Made by a program: the position numbers and the translations under genes. From assembly GCA_900546265.1 (NCBI GenBank), contig URCA01000043.1, positions 1 to 28,905 of the forward strand: 28,905 nucleotides of DNA, in the 5' to 3' direction. Origin of the DNA: an uncultured Oscillospiraceae bacterium (GTDB lineage Bacteria; Bacillota; Clostridia; Oscillospirales; Acutalibacteraceae). The notes beneath the pieces are model-generated. The model had not been told where the DNA came from and did no database searches. It saw only the letters and a program-made list of their open reading frames with translations. The stretch's first letter is position 1, and each line of letters opens with the position of its first letter. This document shows, piece by piece, positions 21,095-28,899 of this stretch.

Positions 21095-21679
21095 ATGAAT
21101 ACATGTCCGAAATGCGGCGGCAATTACGAAGGCGACGTTTGTCCTTTCTGCGCGGCGAGCGAACAGCAGGCCGCCCCGGTTCAGGGACAGGAGTACGCCC
21201 AGCAAGCACCCGTTCAGGACGCTCAGCAGATTCCGACGCAGGGCTATCAACAGGCCCCGCAGCAGGGCTATCAACAGGCCCCGCAGCAGGGCTATCCGCA
21301 AGGCTATCAGCAGGTTCCTCCTCAGGGCTATCAGCAGGTACCGCCCCAGGGGTATCAACAGATGCCGCCTCAGGGGTATCAACAGGTGCCGCCCCAGGGG
21401 TATCAGCAGGTACCGACCATTGTGGTCAACAATGTGAACACCAACAACGTGGGCGGCGCCGGTATGCCCGGCATCAGCCCCAAGAGCAAGATGGTCGCGC
21501 TTATTCTCTGCATTTTCCTGGGCACCATCGGTATCCATCGGTTTTATGTCGGCAAGGTCGGCATGGGCATCCTCTATCTGTTGACCGGCGGCTTGTGCGG
21601 CATCGGCTGGATCGTCGACATCATCCAGATCGCCTGCGGCAACTTCCGCGACAACATGGGGCTGTTCCTGAAGAACTAA
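21095..21679 (+). CDS. TM2-domain membrane protein with zinc ribbon and QGYQQ repeats
   Basis: A 194-residue protein in three parts. An N-terminal zinc ribbon (CPKCGGNYEGDVCPFC, residues 4-19) precedes a low-complexity region of about 60 residues (roughly 48-108). This region is built from repeats of GYQQ(A/V/M)P(P/Q)Q. A C-terminal TM2 domain (about 129-190) has two hydrophobic segments around KMVALILCIFLGTIGIHRFY and LTGGLCGIGWIVDIIQIA. The role of TM2 proteins in bacteria is not established. The proline/glutamine/tyrosine stretch is likely disordered and on the cytosolic side. AAGGAG is nine bases before the ATG. It is a single-gene unit with a clear promoter and terminator. Confidence 0.85.
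   Translation: MNTCPKCGGNYEGDVCPFCAASEQQAAPVQGQEYAQQAPVQDAQQIPTQGYQQAPQQGYQQAPQQGYPQGYQQVPPQGYQQVPPQGYQQMPPQGYQQVPPQGYQQVPTIVVNNVNTNNVGGAGMPGISPKSKMVALILCIFLGTIGIHRFYVGKVGMGILYLLTGGLCGIGWIVDIIQIACGNFRDNMGLFLKN
21240..21415 (+). repeat. Coding tandem repeat (GYQQxPPQ)
   Basis: About eight tandem units of 21-24 bases encode GYQQAPQQ, GYQQVPPQ and GYQQMPPQ variants in the TM2 gene. Units differ mainly at silent sites (GGCTAT/GGGTAT, CAACAG/CAGCAG), as expected for expansion by slippage or unequal exchange. Confidence 0.85.
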
Positions 21680-21715
21680 CCCGCCGGCAGGCTGCCATTA
21701 TAATATGTGCTTGTA

Positions 21716-21750
21716 AAAAAGCAGGCCGCTTCAAAAGCGGCCTGCTTTTT
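21716..21750. terminator. Bidirectional terminator between the TM2 gene and folE
   Basis: A perfect 16-bp stem (AAAAAGCAGGCCGCTT at 21716-21731, AAGCGGCCTGCTTTTT at 21735-21750) with a CAA loop and T-runs on both strands. It separates the convergent TM2 and folE genes. Confidence 0.9.
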
Positions 21751-22309
21751 ATTTCCCGGTCAATAGGGACAGGGTTTCTGTACGGCTGCGCGGATCGGTT
21801 TTCATCCGGCCGCGCAGGGCGGAGGTCTGCGTCCGGGAGCCGGCGGCCCGCACCCCCCGCATGGTCATGCACAGGTGTTCCGCCTCAATAATCACCGCCA
21901 CCCCCTGGGGCGACAGCTCCTTTTCCAGGAAATCCGCCACCTGGGCGGTCAGCCGCTCCTGCAGCTGCGGCCGGCGGGCGAAGGTGTTGACGATGCGCGC
22001 CAGCTTGGACAGGCCAATCACCCGGCCATCTTTGGGAATATAGGCGATGTGCGCCACCCCGGTGAAGGGCAGGAGATGGTGCTCGCACATGGAATACAGC
22101 GGGATGTCCCGCACCGTCACCATTTCATCCGGAGAATCCTCGTGAAAAATCTTCACATGGGCGTGGGGATCCTCCTCCAGGCCGGAAAACACCTCCGTGT
22201 ACATGGCCGCCACCCGCCGGGGCGTTTCCTGCAGCCCTTCCCGTTCAGGGTCCTCCCCGATCGCCAGGAGCAGCTCCCGCACGGCCGCCTCGATGCGCTG
22301 TGTATCCAT
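21749..22309 (-). CDS. folE: GTP cyclohydrolase I
   Basis: A 186-residue GTP cyclohydrolase I, the first step of tetrahydrofolate synthesis (GTP to dihydroneopterin triphosphate). Zinc ligands are visible in YSMCEHHLLPF (Cys and His) and EAEHLCMTMRG (second Cys), along with the GVAHIAYIP strand, VIGLSKLARIVN and RPQLQERLT, and AVIIEAEHLC. Length matches bacterial FolE. The ATG at 22309 follows AAGGAAGGA. No other folate gene is in the window. The 5' leader is interrupted by a MITE-like element, with the promoter beyond it. Confidence 0.97.
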   Translation of the reverse strand: MDTQRIEAAVRELLLAIGEDPEREGLQETPRRVAAMYTEVFSGLEEDPHAHVKIFHEDSPDEMVTVRDIPLYSMCEHHLLPFTGVAHIAYIPKDGRVIGLSKLARIVNTFARRPQLQERLTAQVADFLEKELSPQGVAVIIEAEHLCMTMRGVRAAGSRTQTSALRGRMKTDPRSRTETLSLLTGK

Positions 22310-22332
22310 AGGAAATCCTTCCTTTCTCTTCC

Positions 22333-22471
22333 TAGAGCAATTGGCGAGTGAAATGGCATAAAAGGAGGCGAGGAAAAATGGCGCGGGGCAAGGCGGAGGC
22401 CCGGATCAGGCGGCGCCCGCAACGCCATTTTTACTGCCGAACTTGTGTCGTTTTATTCACTGCTTGCTCTA
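22333..22471 (+). mobile_element. MITE-like element, copy 2, in the folE 5' leader
   Basis: A 139-bp element flanked by TA at 22333-22334 and 22470-22471. It starts GAGCAATTGGCGAGTG and ends (reverse complement) GAGCAAGCAGTGAATAAAAC. It has the same internal AAAAGGAGGCGAGGAAAAATG and GCCATTTTTACTGCCGAACT blocks as the copy at 11208-11368, in opposite orientation. It is 22 bp shorter in the centre, where the two copies differ most. It carries a Shine-Dalgarno and ATG (22378) facing away from folE. A short palindrome AGAGCAGCTCT (22473-22483) abuts its right end. Confidence 0.8.
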
Positions 22472-22507
22472 AAGAGCAGCTCTGTGGGACAGCGCCGCAT
22501 GGCATTC

Positions 22508-22536
22508 ATTATATCGGGATCTGCCGGTTCCGTCAA
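22508..22536 (-). promoter_or_regulatory. Consensus promoter of folE, beyond the MITE-like element
   Basis: On the minus strand TTGACG (plus 22531-22536) and TATAAT (plus 22508-22513), 17 bases apart. It is about 200 bases from the folE ATG, and the MITE-like copy 2 lies between, so the element would be transcribed as 5' leader. The sequence from 22537 to 22638 shows nothing else recognisable. Confidence 0.75.
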
Positions 22537-22638
22537 GGTTTCGGAAGAAAACAAGCAGACGGCTTCCGCCGCCTCCTGCGAGGAGGGCACAGTAATTCGT
22601 ATCGGGAACCGCCTTCAGGCTGGGGAGCGGTACAGCAA

Positions 22639-22674
22639 AAAAGGATGCGGGAATTTACCGTCCCGCATCCTTTT
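22639..22674 (-). terminator. Terminator of the glgBCDA operon
   Basis: AAAAGGATGCGGGA (22639-22652) pairs with TCCCGCATCCTTTT (22661-22674) around an 8-base loop, giving a T-rich tail on the minus strand just past the glgA stop codon. Confidence 0.88.
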
Positions 22675-22678
22675 CCAC

Positions 22679-24109
22679 TCAGCCCTCTTTCACCAGGGAG
22701 CGATACAGCTTGATATACTCGTTGGCGGAGCGGCCCCAGCTAAAATCGGTACGCAGGCACCGATCCATCAAAACCGGCCAATCGGTTTTGTTCGCATAAG
22801 CGCCGAGCGAACGGCGGATGGCGTACAGCATGTCGTTGGCGTTGTAGGTCTTGAAGGTGAAGCCCATGCCCATGCCCTCGCCGTCGCCGCAGTCGCGGAT
22901 GCTGTCCTTCAAGCCGCCGGTTTCCCGCACGACGGGAACCGTGCCATACCGGCAGGCCACCATCTGAGACAGGCCGCAGGGCTCGCTCTTGGAGGGCATA
23001 AGGAAGATATCCGCGCCGGCGTATATCTTCCGGGCCAGCTCTGGCAGGAAGCCCGCGCAGTAACAGAATTTCTGCGGATAGCGGCCCTGCACCTCCCGGA
23101 AATAGTTCTCATAGGCCCAGTCGCCCGATCCCAGGATGACCACCTGCAGGTTTTCCTGCAGAAGCTCGTCCAGGACGTATTTGACCAAATCCAGCCCCTT
23201 ATGGGCCACCAGCCGGGTGACCATGCCGACGAGGGGTACGTCCGCCGCCTCGGGCAGGCCCAGCCGTTCTTGCAGAGCCCGCTTGTTTTCCGCCTTGCCA
23301 GAGGGATCGTCGGCGGAATAGGTCTTGTAGATAAGCGGATCGGTCTCGGGGTTGTACCCCTCGGTATCGATGCCGTTGAGGATGCCGGTCAGCTTCCATT
23401 CCCGCGCCCGCAGGATGGTGTCCAGGCCGTGGGAGAACCAGGGATCCAGGATTTCCTGCGCGTAGGTCGGGCTGACGGTGGTCACCTTGTCGGCCATCTC
23501 GATGGCACCCTTCATGAGGTTAACGCAGCCGTCCTGCTCCACGATGGTTCTGCTGCTTTGCGGAATGCCAAAGACATCCTCCAGGATTTCCATGCCGTAT
23601 TTGCCCTGGTACTGGATGTTATGAATGGTGAAAACCGTTTTGATGTTTTCGTACCCCTCCCTGCCAGCGTAGAACAGGCTGTAATACACCGGAACCAGGG
23701 CGGTCTGCCAGTCGTTGGCGTGGATGATATCGGGTTTGAAATCAATGTACGCCAGCATTTCCAGAATCGCCCGGGACAGGAACGCAAACCGCTCCGCGTC
23801 GTCGTAATGGCCGTAAAGGCCGGGGCGCTTGAAATAATACTGGTTGTCCAACAAATAGTAAATCACACCGTTGTGGCGGGCCTCGAACACGCCGCAATAC
23901 TGCCGCCTCCAGGCCACGGGAACCGACAGGCTGGTCAGGAAGGTCATGTTGTCCCGCAGCTCCTGCGGAACCGATTCATACAAGGGCAGTACCACGCGGC
24001 AGCCGATCAGCCGCACCCGCATCGCATGGGGCAGCGATCCCGCCACATCCGCCAGGCCGCCTGAGGCGGCAAAGGGAAGCGCTTCGCTGGTTGCATACAA
24101 AACTTTCAT
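22679..24109 (-). CDS. glgA: Glycogen synthase (ADP-glucose)
   Basis: A 476-residue GT5-family glycogen synthase that extends alpha-1,4-glucan from ADP-glucose. The N-terminal motif is SGGLADVAGSLPHAM, where the E. coli enzyme has KTGGLADV, so the classic lysine is replaced by alanine, as in several Clostridial sequences I recall. C-terminal domain elements include GMVTRLVAHKGLDLV, and DIFLMPSKSEPCGLSQMVACRYGTVPVVRETGGL with the E-x7-E pair. The ATG at 24109 follows AGGAGG. It is the last gene of the operon glgB-glgC-glgD-glgA and is 63 bases after glgD. Confidence 0.95.
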   Translation of the reverse strand: MKVLYATSEALPFAASGGLADVAGSLPHAMRVRLIGCRVVLPLYESVPQELRDNMTFLTSLSVPVAWRRQYCGVFEARHNGVIYYLLDNQYYFKRPGLYGHYDDAERFAFLSRAILEMLAYIDFKPDIIHANDWQTALVPVYYSLFYAGREGYENIKTVFTIHNIQYQGKYGMEILEDVFGIPQSSRTIVEQDGCVNLMKGAIEMADKVTTVSPTYAQEILDPWFSHGLDTILRAREWKLTGILNGIDTEGYNPETDPLIYKTYSADDPSGKAENKRALQERLGLPEAADVPLVGMVTRLVAHKGLDLVKYVLDELLQENLQVVILGSGDWAYENYFREVQGRYPQKFCYCAGFLPELARKIYAGADIFLMPSKSEPCGLSQMVACRYGTVPVVRETGGLKDSIRDCGDGEGMGMGFTFKTYNANDMLYAIRRSLGAYANKTDWPVLMDRCLRTDFSWGRSANEYIKLYRSLVKEG

Positions 24110-24172
24110 GGTATCCTCCTATTCCGCCGCACGCAGGCGGCACAGACAGTCTGCTTGTTTGCCGCCGCTGCT

Positions 24173-25285
24173 TTACACGGCGGATCCCTTGCCGATATAA
24201 ATCGGATAGCTGCCGAAGCCCTGCAGCGTCCGGCCGTCCTGTATAGACACGTTTTTATCCAGAATCACATAGCACAGGTTGGCCCCCGCGCCGACCGCCG
24301 TGCCCTGCATCACGATGCAGTTTTCCACCCGGGCGTCCCGGCCGATATTGACGTCGCGGAAGATGATGGAATTGCGCACCGTGCCGTCCACCCGGGCGCC
24401 GTCGGCCACCAGGGAATGGCTGACCGAGGCGTGCAGGCCGTAGAGGGCGGGCGGGCAGTCCCGCACCTTGGTATAGATGGGCCGGCTCGACAGGAACAGC
24501 TGCTGGCGCACCTCGGCGTTCAGCAGCGCCATATTGGCGTCGAAATAGCTGCCCAGAGAGGAAATCACCATGGTCATCTCAGGCACTTCGTAGCCGTACA
24601 GCCGCATATTTTCCACCTGCCGCTGCAGCACGTCCCGTTCAAAATGATGGTAGTTGCGGCCCAGGCAGGTGGCCACCAGCCGCTGCAGCAATTCCTTACG
24701 CAGGACATACAGCCCCAAACCGTAAGCGGACTCCCCGGCCGGGCGAGTATTGAGCACGATGTCCTTCACCCGGCCGTCCTCGGCCGTCCACAGCAGAAGA
24801 TTATCCGGCGTATCCGGGACCGGGCCGCGCTTATAGGCGATGGTAATATCGGCCCCGCTGTCCCTGTGAGTCTCCAGCAGAGCGTCGTAGTCAATGTTGC
24901 CCACCACATGGCAGTCGGACATCACGACGTATTCTTCCTTGGAATTGCGCAGGAACGGCTCGATTTCCGCAAGAGAAACGATCCGGCCGTTGTACATTTC
25001 CTCGCTGGTTCCAAAGGGAGGAAGGAAATACAGGCCCTGATTCTTGCGGGACAAATCCCAGGCCTTGCCGGACCCCAGATGATCCATCAGCGACTGGTAA
25101 TTCCGCTTGGTCACCAGACCCACCTTGGAAATGCCGGCGTTGACCATGTTGGACAGGGTGAAGTCAATAAGCCGGTACCGGCCGCCAAAGGGAACCGAAC
25201 CCAGCGCCCGCAGCGCGGTGAGATCCCGCAAGGCTTCGTCGTGCATATTGGAAAACAGGATGCCCATGGCGTTGTTGTTGCGCAT
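24173..25285 (-). CDS. glgD: GlgD, ADP-glucose pyrophosphorylase regulatory-type subunit
   Basis: A 370-residue paralog of GlgC. It has the nucleotidyltransferase fold (ALGSVPFGGRYRLIDFTLSN, LGSGKAWDL) and a left-handed beta-helix C-terminus. The glycine-rich GGQGSRL loop of GlgC is replaced by SNMHDEALRD, so catalysis is doubtful. In Bacillus and Geobacillus GlgD forms a heterotetramer with GlgC and raises its activity. The ATG at 25285 lies one base past the glgC stop codon, indicating coupled synthesis of the two subunits. Confidence 0.93.
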   Translation of the reverse strand: MRNNNAMGILFSNMHDEALRDLTALRALGSVPFGGRYRLIDFTLSNMVNAGISKVGLVTKRNYQSLMDHLGSGKAWDLSRKNQGLYFLPPFGTSEEMYNGRIVSLAEIEPFLRNSKEEYVVMSDCHVVGNIDYDALLETHRDSGADITIAYKRGPVPDTPDNLLLWTAEDGRVKDIVLNTRPAGESAYGLGLYVLRKELLQRLVATCLGRNYHHFERDVLQRQVENMRLYGYEVPEMTMVISSLGSYFDANMALLNAEVRQQLFLSSRPIYTKVRDCPPALYGLHASVSHSLVADGARVDGTVRNSIIFRDVNIGRDARVENCIVMQGTAVGAGANLCYVILDKNVSIQDGRTLQGFGSYPIYIGKGSAV

Positions 25286-25286
25286 A

Positions 25287-26501
25287 TCAGTCGTTCCCCT
25301 TTCCGTCGGATTCGATCATGGCTTTGGCCGGGATAATCTGGCCCGGCGGGACATGGACGCCCTCGGCGACCACCGCCACGCCCCAATCGCCCAGGTCGGG
25401 GCAGTCTTCGGGGCGGGCGCCGATGATGGCGTTTTCCCCCACCTCCACGTTTTCCGCCAAGATGGCGTATTGCACCTTTGCACCCCGCCGCACGCAGGCC
25501 CCCGGCATGATGATGGAATCCCGGATTTCCGCGCCCTCCTCGATGGTGACGCCGGAAAAAATCACCGAAAAATCCACGTTTCCGTAAATGTTGCCGCCTT
25601 CGGAAATCATGCTGTTCTGTACACACGCGCCGTCGGCGATATAGTGGGGAGGCAGGCCGGGATTGCGGGAATAAATCCGCCATTCGGTGTCGGACAAATC
25701 CAATGGGACGTTGGGGTCGAGCAAATCCATATTGGCTTCCCACAGGCTCTCGATGGTGCCGACATCCTTCCAGTAGCCCTCAAAACGATAGGCGCACATT
25801 CTCTCCCCCGCCGCTAACATGGCGGGCAGTATGTTTTTGCCGAAATCGTTTTGGGATTTGCGGTTTTTCTCGTCCTCCGTCAGATAGTACCGCAGCTTTT
25901 TCCAGTTGAACACGTAAATGCCCATGGAGGCCAGGTTGCTCTTCGGTACGGTCGGCTTCTCATCGAACTCGTAAATCGAGCCGTCCTCGTTGCAGTTGAG
26001 GATGCCGAACCGGCTGGCCTCCGACATCTCGACCTCCAGCACCGCGATGGTGCAGTCCGCCTCGTTTTTCTTATGGGCCTCGATCATCTGGGAATAGTCC
26101 ATTTTATAGATATGATCGCCCGAGAGGACCAGCACATATTCCGGGTCGTACCGCTCGATAAAGGCCAGATTTTGATAGATGGCGTTGGCGGTGCCCTTGT
26201 ACCAGTCGGCCCCGCGGCTGCGCTGATAAGGCGGCAGGACGTGCACCCCCGCGTCCATCCGATCCAGGTCCCACGGCTGGCCGGAACCGATATAATCGTT
26301 GAGCTCCAGCGGCTGATACTGCGTCAGCACCCCCACCGTCTCAATACCGGAGTTGACGCAGTTGGACAAAGGGAAATCGATGATGCGGTATTTCCCTCCA
26401 TAAGGGACGGCCGGCTTGGCGATGCGGCTGGTCAGAGCATACAGGCGGCTTCCCTGGCCGCCCGCCAGCAGCATGGCGACACATTCTTGTTTGCGGAACA
26501 T
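25287..26501 (-). CDS. glgC: Glucose-1-phosphate adenylyltransferase GlgC
   Basis: A 404-residue ADP-glucose pyrophosphorylase making ADP-glucose from ATP and glucose 1-phosphate, the committed step of glycogen synthesis. Motifs present: LLAGGQGSRLYALT pyrophosphate loop, KPAVPYGGKYRIIDFPLSN, WYKGTANAIYQNL, VLVLSGDHIYKMDY, EFDEKP, and GYWKDVGTIESLWEANMDLL, followed by a left-handed beta-helix. The ATG at 26501 follows AAGGAGG by eight bases. It sits 42 bases after glgB and is followed closely by glgD. Confidence 0.97.
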   Translation of the reverse strand: MFRKQECVAMLLAGGQGSRLYALTSRIAKPAVPYGGKYRIIDFPLSNCVNSGIETVGVLTQYQPLELNDYIGSGQPWDLDRMDAGVHVLPPYQRSRGADWYKGTANAIYQNLAFIERYDPEYVLVLSGDHIYKMDYSQMIEAHKKNEADCTIAVLEVEMSEASRFGILNCNEDGSIYEFDEKPTVPKSNLASMGIYVFNWKKLRYYLTEDEKNRKSQNDFGKNILPAMLAAGERMCAYRFEGYWKDVGTIESLWEANMDLLDPNVPLDLSDTEWRIYSRNPGLPPHYIADGACVQNSMISEGGNIYGNVDFSVIFSGVTIEEGAEIRDSIIMPGACVRRGAKVQYAILAENVEVGENAIIGARPEDCPDLGDWGVAVVAEGVHVPPGQIIPAKAMIESDGKGND

Positions 26502-26543
26502 GGCGATACCTCCTTGATTTCATCGCGGGGAACAAACACAGGT

Positions 26544-28523
26544 CTATTTTTTCTTAGCTGGCGGTTTCGCGGCGGGCTTGGCCGCTGCGGCGGCCGGCTT
26601 CTTGTCCGTTTTAGGGGCGGGACGCTTTTTCTCCCGCACCAGCCGGAAATACAGCACCGACAAAGGCGGAATCGTCAGCTCCATGGACTGCTCGAAGCCA
26701 TGCATCGGCACCGGATCGGTATCAAAGGTGCCATTGGTAATCCCCTGCCCGCCGAACTCGGCGGCGTCGGTGTTGAACACCTCGGTATAGGTGCCGTAAA
26801 ACGGGGCGCCGATGCGGTAATGCTCCCGTTTGACCGGGTTAAAGTTGCACAGGGCCACCAGCTCGCCGCCGTGATTGTCCATCCGGCGGAAGGAAATGAT
26901 GCTTTGGGTATAGTCGTCATGGGCGATCCAGGAGAAGCCCTCCCAGGAAAAGTCATTTTCCCACAGGGGCGCGTTGTCCCGGTAGAAATGGTTCAGCGAT
27001 TTGGTGAAATGCTGCAGCATCCGGTGCGCTTCGTAATCCAGCAGCAGCCAGTCCAGCCCGCTTTCGTAGTCCCATTCCTTGAACTGGCCGAACTCGCTGC
27101 CCATAAACAGCAGCTTTTTGCCCGGATGGGCCATCATATAGCCCAGAAAAGCCCGCACGCCCGCGAATTTCTCCTCATACGTGCCGGGCATTTTGTTGAT
27201 GAGGGAGCCTTTGCCGTGCACCACCTCGTCGTGGGAGATGGGCAGGACGAAATTCTCGGAAAAGGCATAGAAAAAGGAAAACGTCAGGTTGTCGTGATTG
27301 AACTTCCGGAACCAGGGATCCAAGGAGAGATAATGGAGCATATCGTTCATCCAGCCCATGTTCCACTTGTAATTGAACCCAAGGCCGCCGTCGGCGGTGG
27401 GGCGGGATACCATCGGCCAGGAGGTGGATTCCTCCGCGATCATCATGGCCTTGGGATGGGCGGCGAAGACCGTCTCGTTAAGCTCCTTAAGGAATTCCAC
27501 CGCTTCCAGGTTCTCCTTGCCGCCGAAACGGTTGGGGATCCATTCCCCGTCCCGCCGGTTGTAATCCAGGTACAGCATGGAGGCCACCGCGTCCACCCGG
27601 ATGCCGTCCACGTGAAAGACCTCCAGCCAATACATGGCGTTGGATATCAGGAAGCTGCGCACCTCCGGACGGCCGTAGTCGAACACGCAGGTGCCCCATT
27701 CCTTGTGTTCGCCCTTGCGGGGATCGGCGTATTCGTAGCAGGGTCCCCCGTCGAAATGATACAGGCCGCATTGATCCTTGGGGAAATGGGCCGGCACCCA
27801 GTCGATGATCACCCCTATCCCCGCCTGGTGGCAGCGGTCGATGAACCGCATGAACTCCTTGGGGGTGCCGTACCGGGAGGTGGGCGCGTAATAACCGGTC
27901 ACCTGATAGCCCCAGGAGCCGTCGAAGGGATACTCCATGATGGGCATCATCTCGATGTGGGTGTATCCCATTTCCAGCACATAGGGGATCAGCTCGTCCC
28001 CCAGCTTCTCATAGGAAAAGGGATTGCCGTCGGGATACTGCCGCCAGGAACCGGCGTGAATCTCGTAGATATTCACCGGGCAGTCGTAAATGGTAGCCTC
28101 CTCCTTGGCCCGCAGCCACTTGCCGTCTCCCCAGGCATAGCCGCCGACGCTGAACACCTTGGAAGCGTTGCCGGGGCGCGTCTCAAAATGGGCGGCGAAG
28201 GGATCGGATTTCATCACGCCTTGTCCATGCTTATCTACAATATGATACTTGTACGTATCGTATTCCTGCAAATTCTGCGCCGTGCATTCCCAGACGCCGC
28301 CGGTCAGCCTTTCCAGGGGCTGCGCCTCGGGATCCCATTTGTTGAAATCGCCGACCAGGGACACGGCTTGCGCGTTTGGCGCCCACACCCGGAAAATATA
28401 TCCATCCTCCCCGGCGGCATGGCACCCGAGCACCTCATAGGCGCGGCTGTTCTGTCCCCGGCAAAAGGCCGACAAGGCCTGTTCAATCTCCGGCATCATG
28501 CCGGCGCGCGGATTGCTGTACAT
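26544..28523 (-). CDS. glgB: 1,4-alpha-glucan branching enzyme with a basic Lys/Ala/Pro tail
   Basis: A 659-residue GH13 branching enzyme that introduces alpha-1,6 links into glycogen. An N-terminal CBM48 (RVWAPNAQAVSLVGDFNKWD) precedes the catalytic barrel: GVIIDWVPAHF, the nucleophile Asp in DGIRVDAVASML, the acid Glu in MMIAEESTSWP, and PISHDEVVHGKGSL. The C-terminal beta domain ends at SVLYFRLV. After it come about 30 residues of basic low-complexity sequence (EKKRPAPKTDKKP, then AAAAAKPAAKPPAKKK) absent from typical GlgB. I chose ATG 28523, six bases after GGAGGG; ATG 28529 lies against that site. It is the first gene of the operon. Confidence 0.95.
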   Translation of the reverse strand: MYSNPRAGMMPEIEQALSAFCRGQNSRAYEVLGCHAAGEDGYIFRVWAPNAQAVSLVGDFNKWDPEAQPLERLTGGVWECTAQNLQEYDTYKYHIVDKHGQGVMKSDPFAAHFETRPGNASKVFSVGGYAWGDGKWLRAKEEATIYDCPVNIYEIHAGSWRQYPDGNPFSYEKLGDELIPYVLEMGYTHIEMMPIMEYPFDGSWGYQVTGYYAPTSRYGTPKEFMRFIDRCHQAGIGVIIDWVPAHFPKDQCGLYHFDGGPCYEYADPRKGEHKEWGTCVFDYGRPEVRSFLISNAMYWLEVFHVDGIRVDAVASMLYLDYNRRDGEWIPNRFGGKENLEAVEFLKELNETVFAAHPKAMMIAEESTSWPMVSRPTADGGLGFNYKWNMGWMNDMLHYLSLDPWFRKFNHDNLTFSFFYAFSENFVLPISHDEVVHGKGSLINKMPGTYEEKFAGVRAFLGYMMAHPGKKLLFMGSEFGQFKEWDYESGLDWLLLDYEAHRMLQHFTKSLNHFYRDNAPLWENDFSWEGFSWIAHDDYTQSIISFRRMDNHGGELVALCNFNPVKREHYRIGAPFYGTYTEVFNTDAAEFGGQGITNGTFDTDPVPMHGFEQSMELTIPPLSVLYFRLVREKKRPAPKTDKKPAAAAAKPAAKPPAKKK

Positions 28524-28650
28524 GAGCATCCCTCCATGGTGGATTGGCGGCCGAACCATTCCCGGCGGGCGCCGCGGGGAATATCCGCAGTTCGCCCACA
28601 GGTTTTATTCAGCATGTCCGATTGTCATCGGATTGGAAGTGATTACCTTT

Positions 28651-28679
28651 ATTGTAGCAACTGCCTGTGTGAATTGCAA
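28651..28679 (-). promoter_or_regulatory. Sigma-A promoter of the glgBCDA operon
   Basis: On the minus strand TTGCAA (plus 28674-28679) and TACAAT (plus 28651-28656) with a 17-base spacer, 128 bases before the glgB ATG. The rest of 28524-28850 is a GC-rich leader followed by an AT-rich stretch from about 28680 with no gene I can support. Confidence 0.8.
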
Positions 28680-28853
28680 GCGTTTTTGGTAAGTTTCTTA
28701 AAACAAATTGTTAACGAATTCAATATACTTGTATATAAAGCACAACAATCAATTTGTATTCCTAGACAAATCGCTTTTCAGGGCAGTCCACATTCGCTTA
28801 GTATATCCCAACCATGTTACAAAACCTGTCGAAACCTTAAAATTGCCGATAGT

Positions 28854-28899
28854 CATGACCACCCGTAAAACGGGTGGCATGAAGGAGCCCTAGAAGGGC
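28854..28899. repeat. Two adjacent stem-loops, possible IS200/IS605-type end
   Basis: CATG, a bulged A and CCACCCG (28854-28865) pair with CGGGTGGCATG (28871-28881) around a TAAAA loop. A second small hairpin, GCCC (28887-28890) with GGGC (28896-28899), follows at once. Subterminal hairpins with a single bulged base are typical of IS200/IS605 ends recognised by Y1 transposases. No transposase is in the window, so the call rests on structure only. Confidence 0.4.

Noticed and set aside
21240..21415. CRISPR-like array
   Set aside because: Units are 21-24 bases with no distinct spacers and encode an in-frame GYQQxPPQ protein repeat.
22445..24064. A 539-codon plus-strand open frame
   Set aside because: It runs antisense to glgA and shows no domain; its first part is the MITE-like element and the folE promoter region.
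25851..28868. A 1005-codon open frame on the plus strand
   Set aside because: It is antisense to glgB and part of glgC, both fully supported by motifs; long antisense frames are common in GC-rich DNA.
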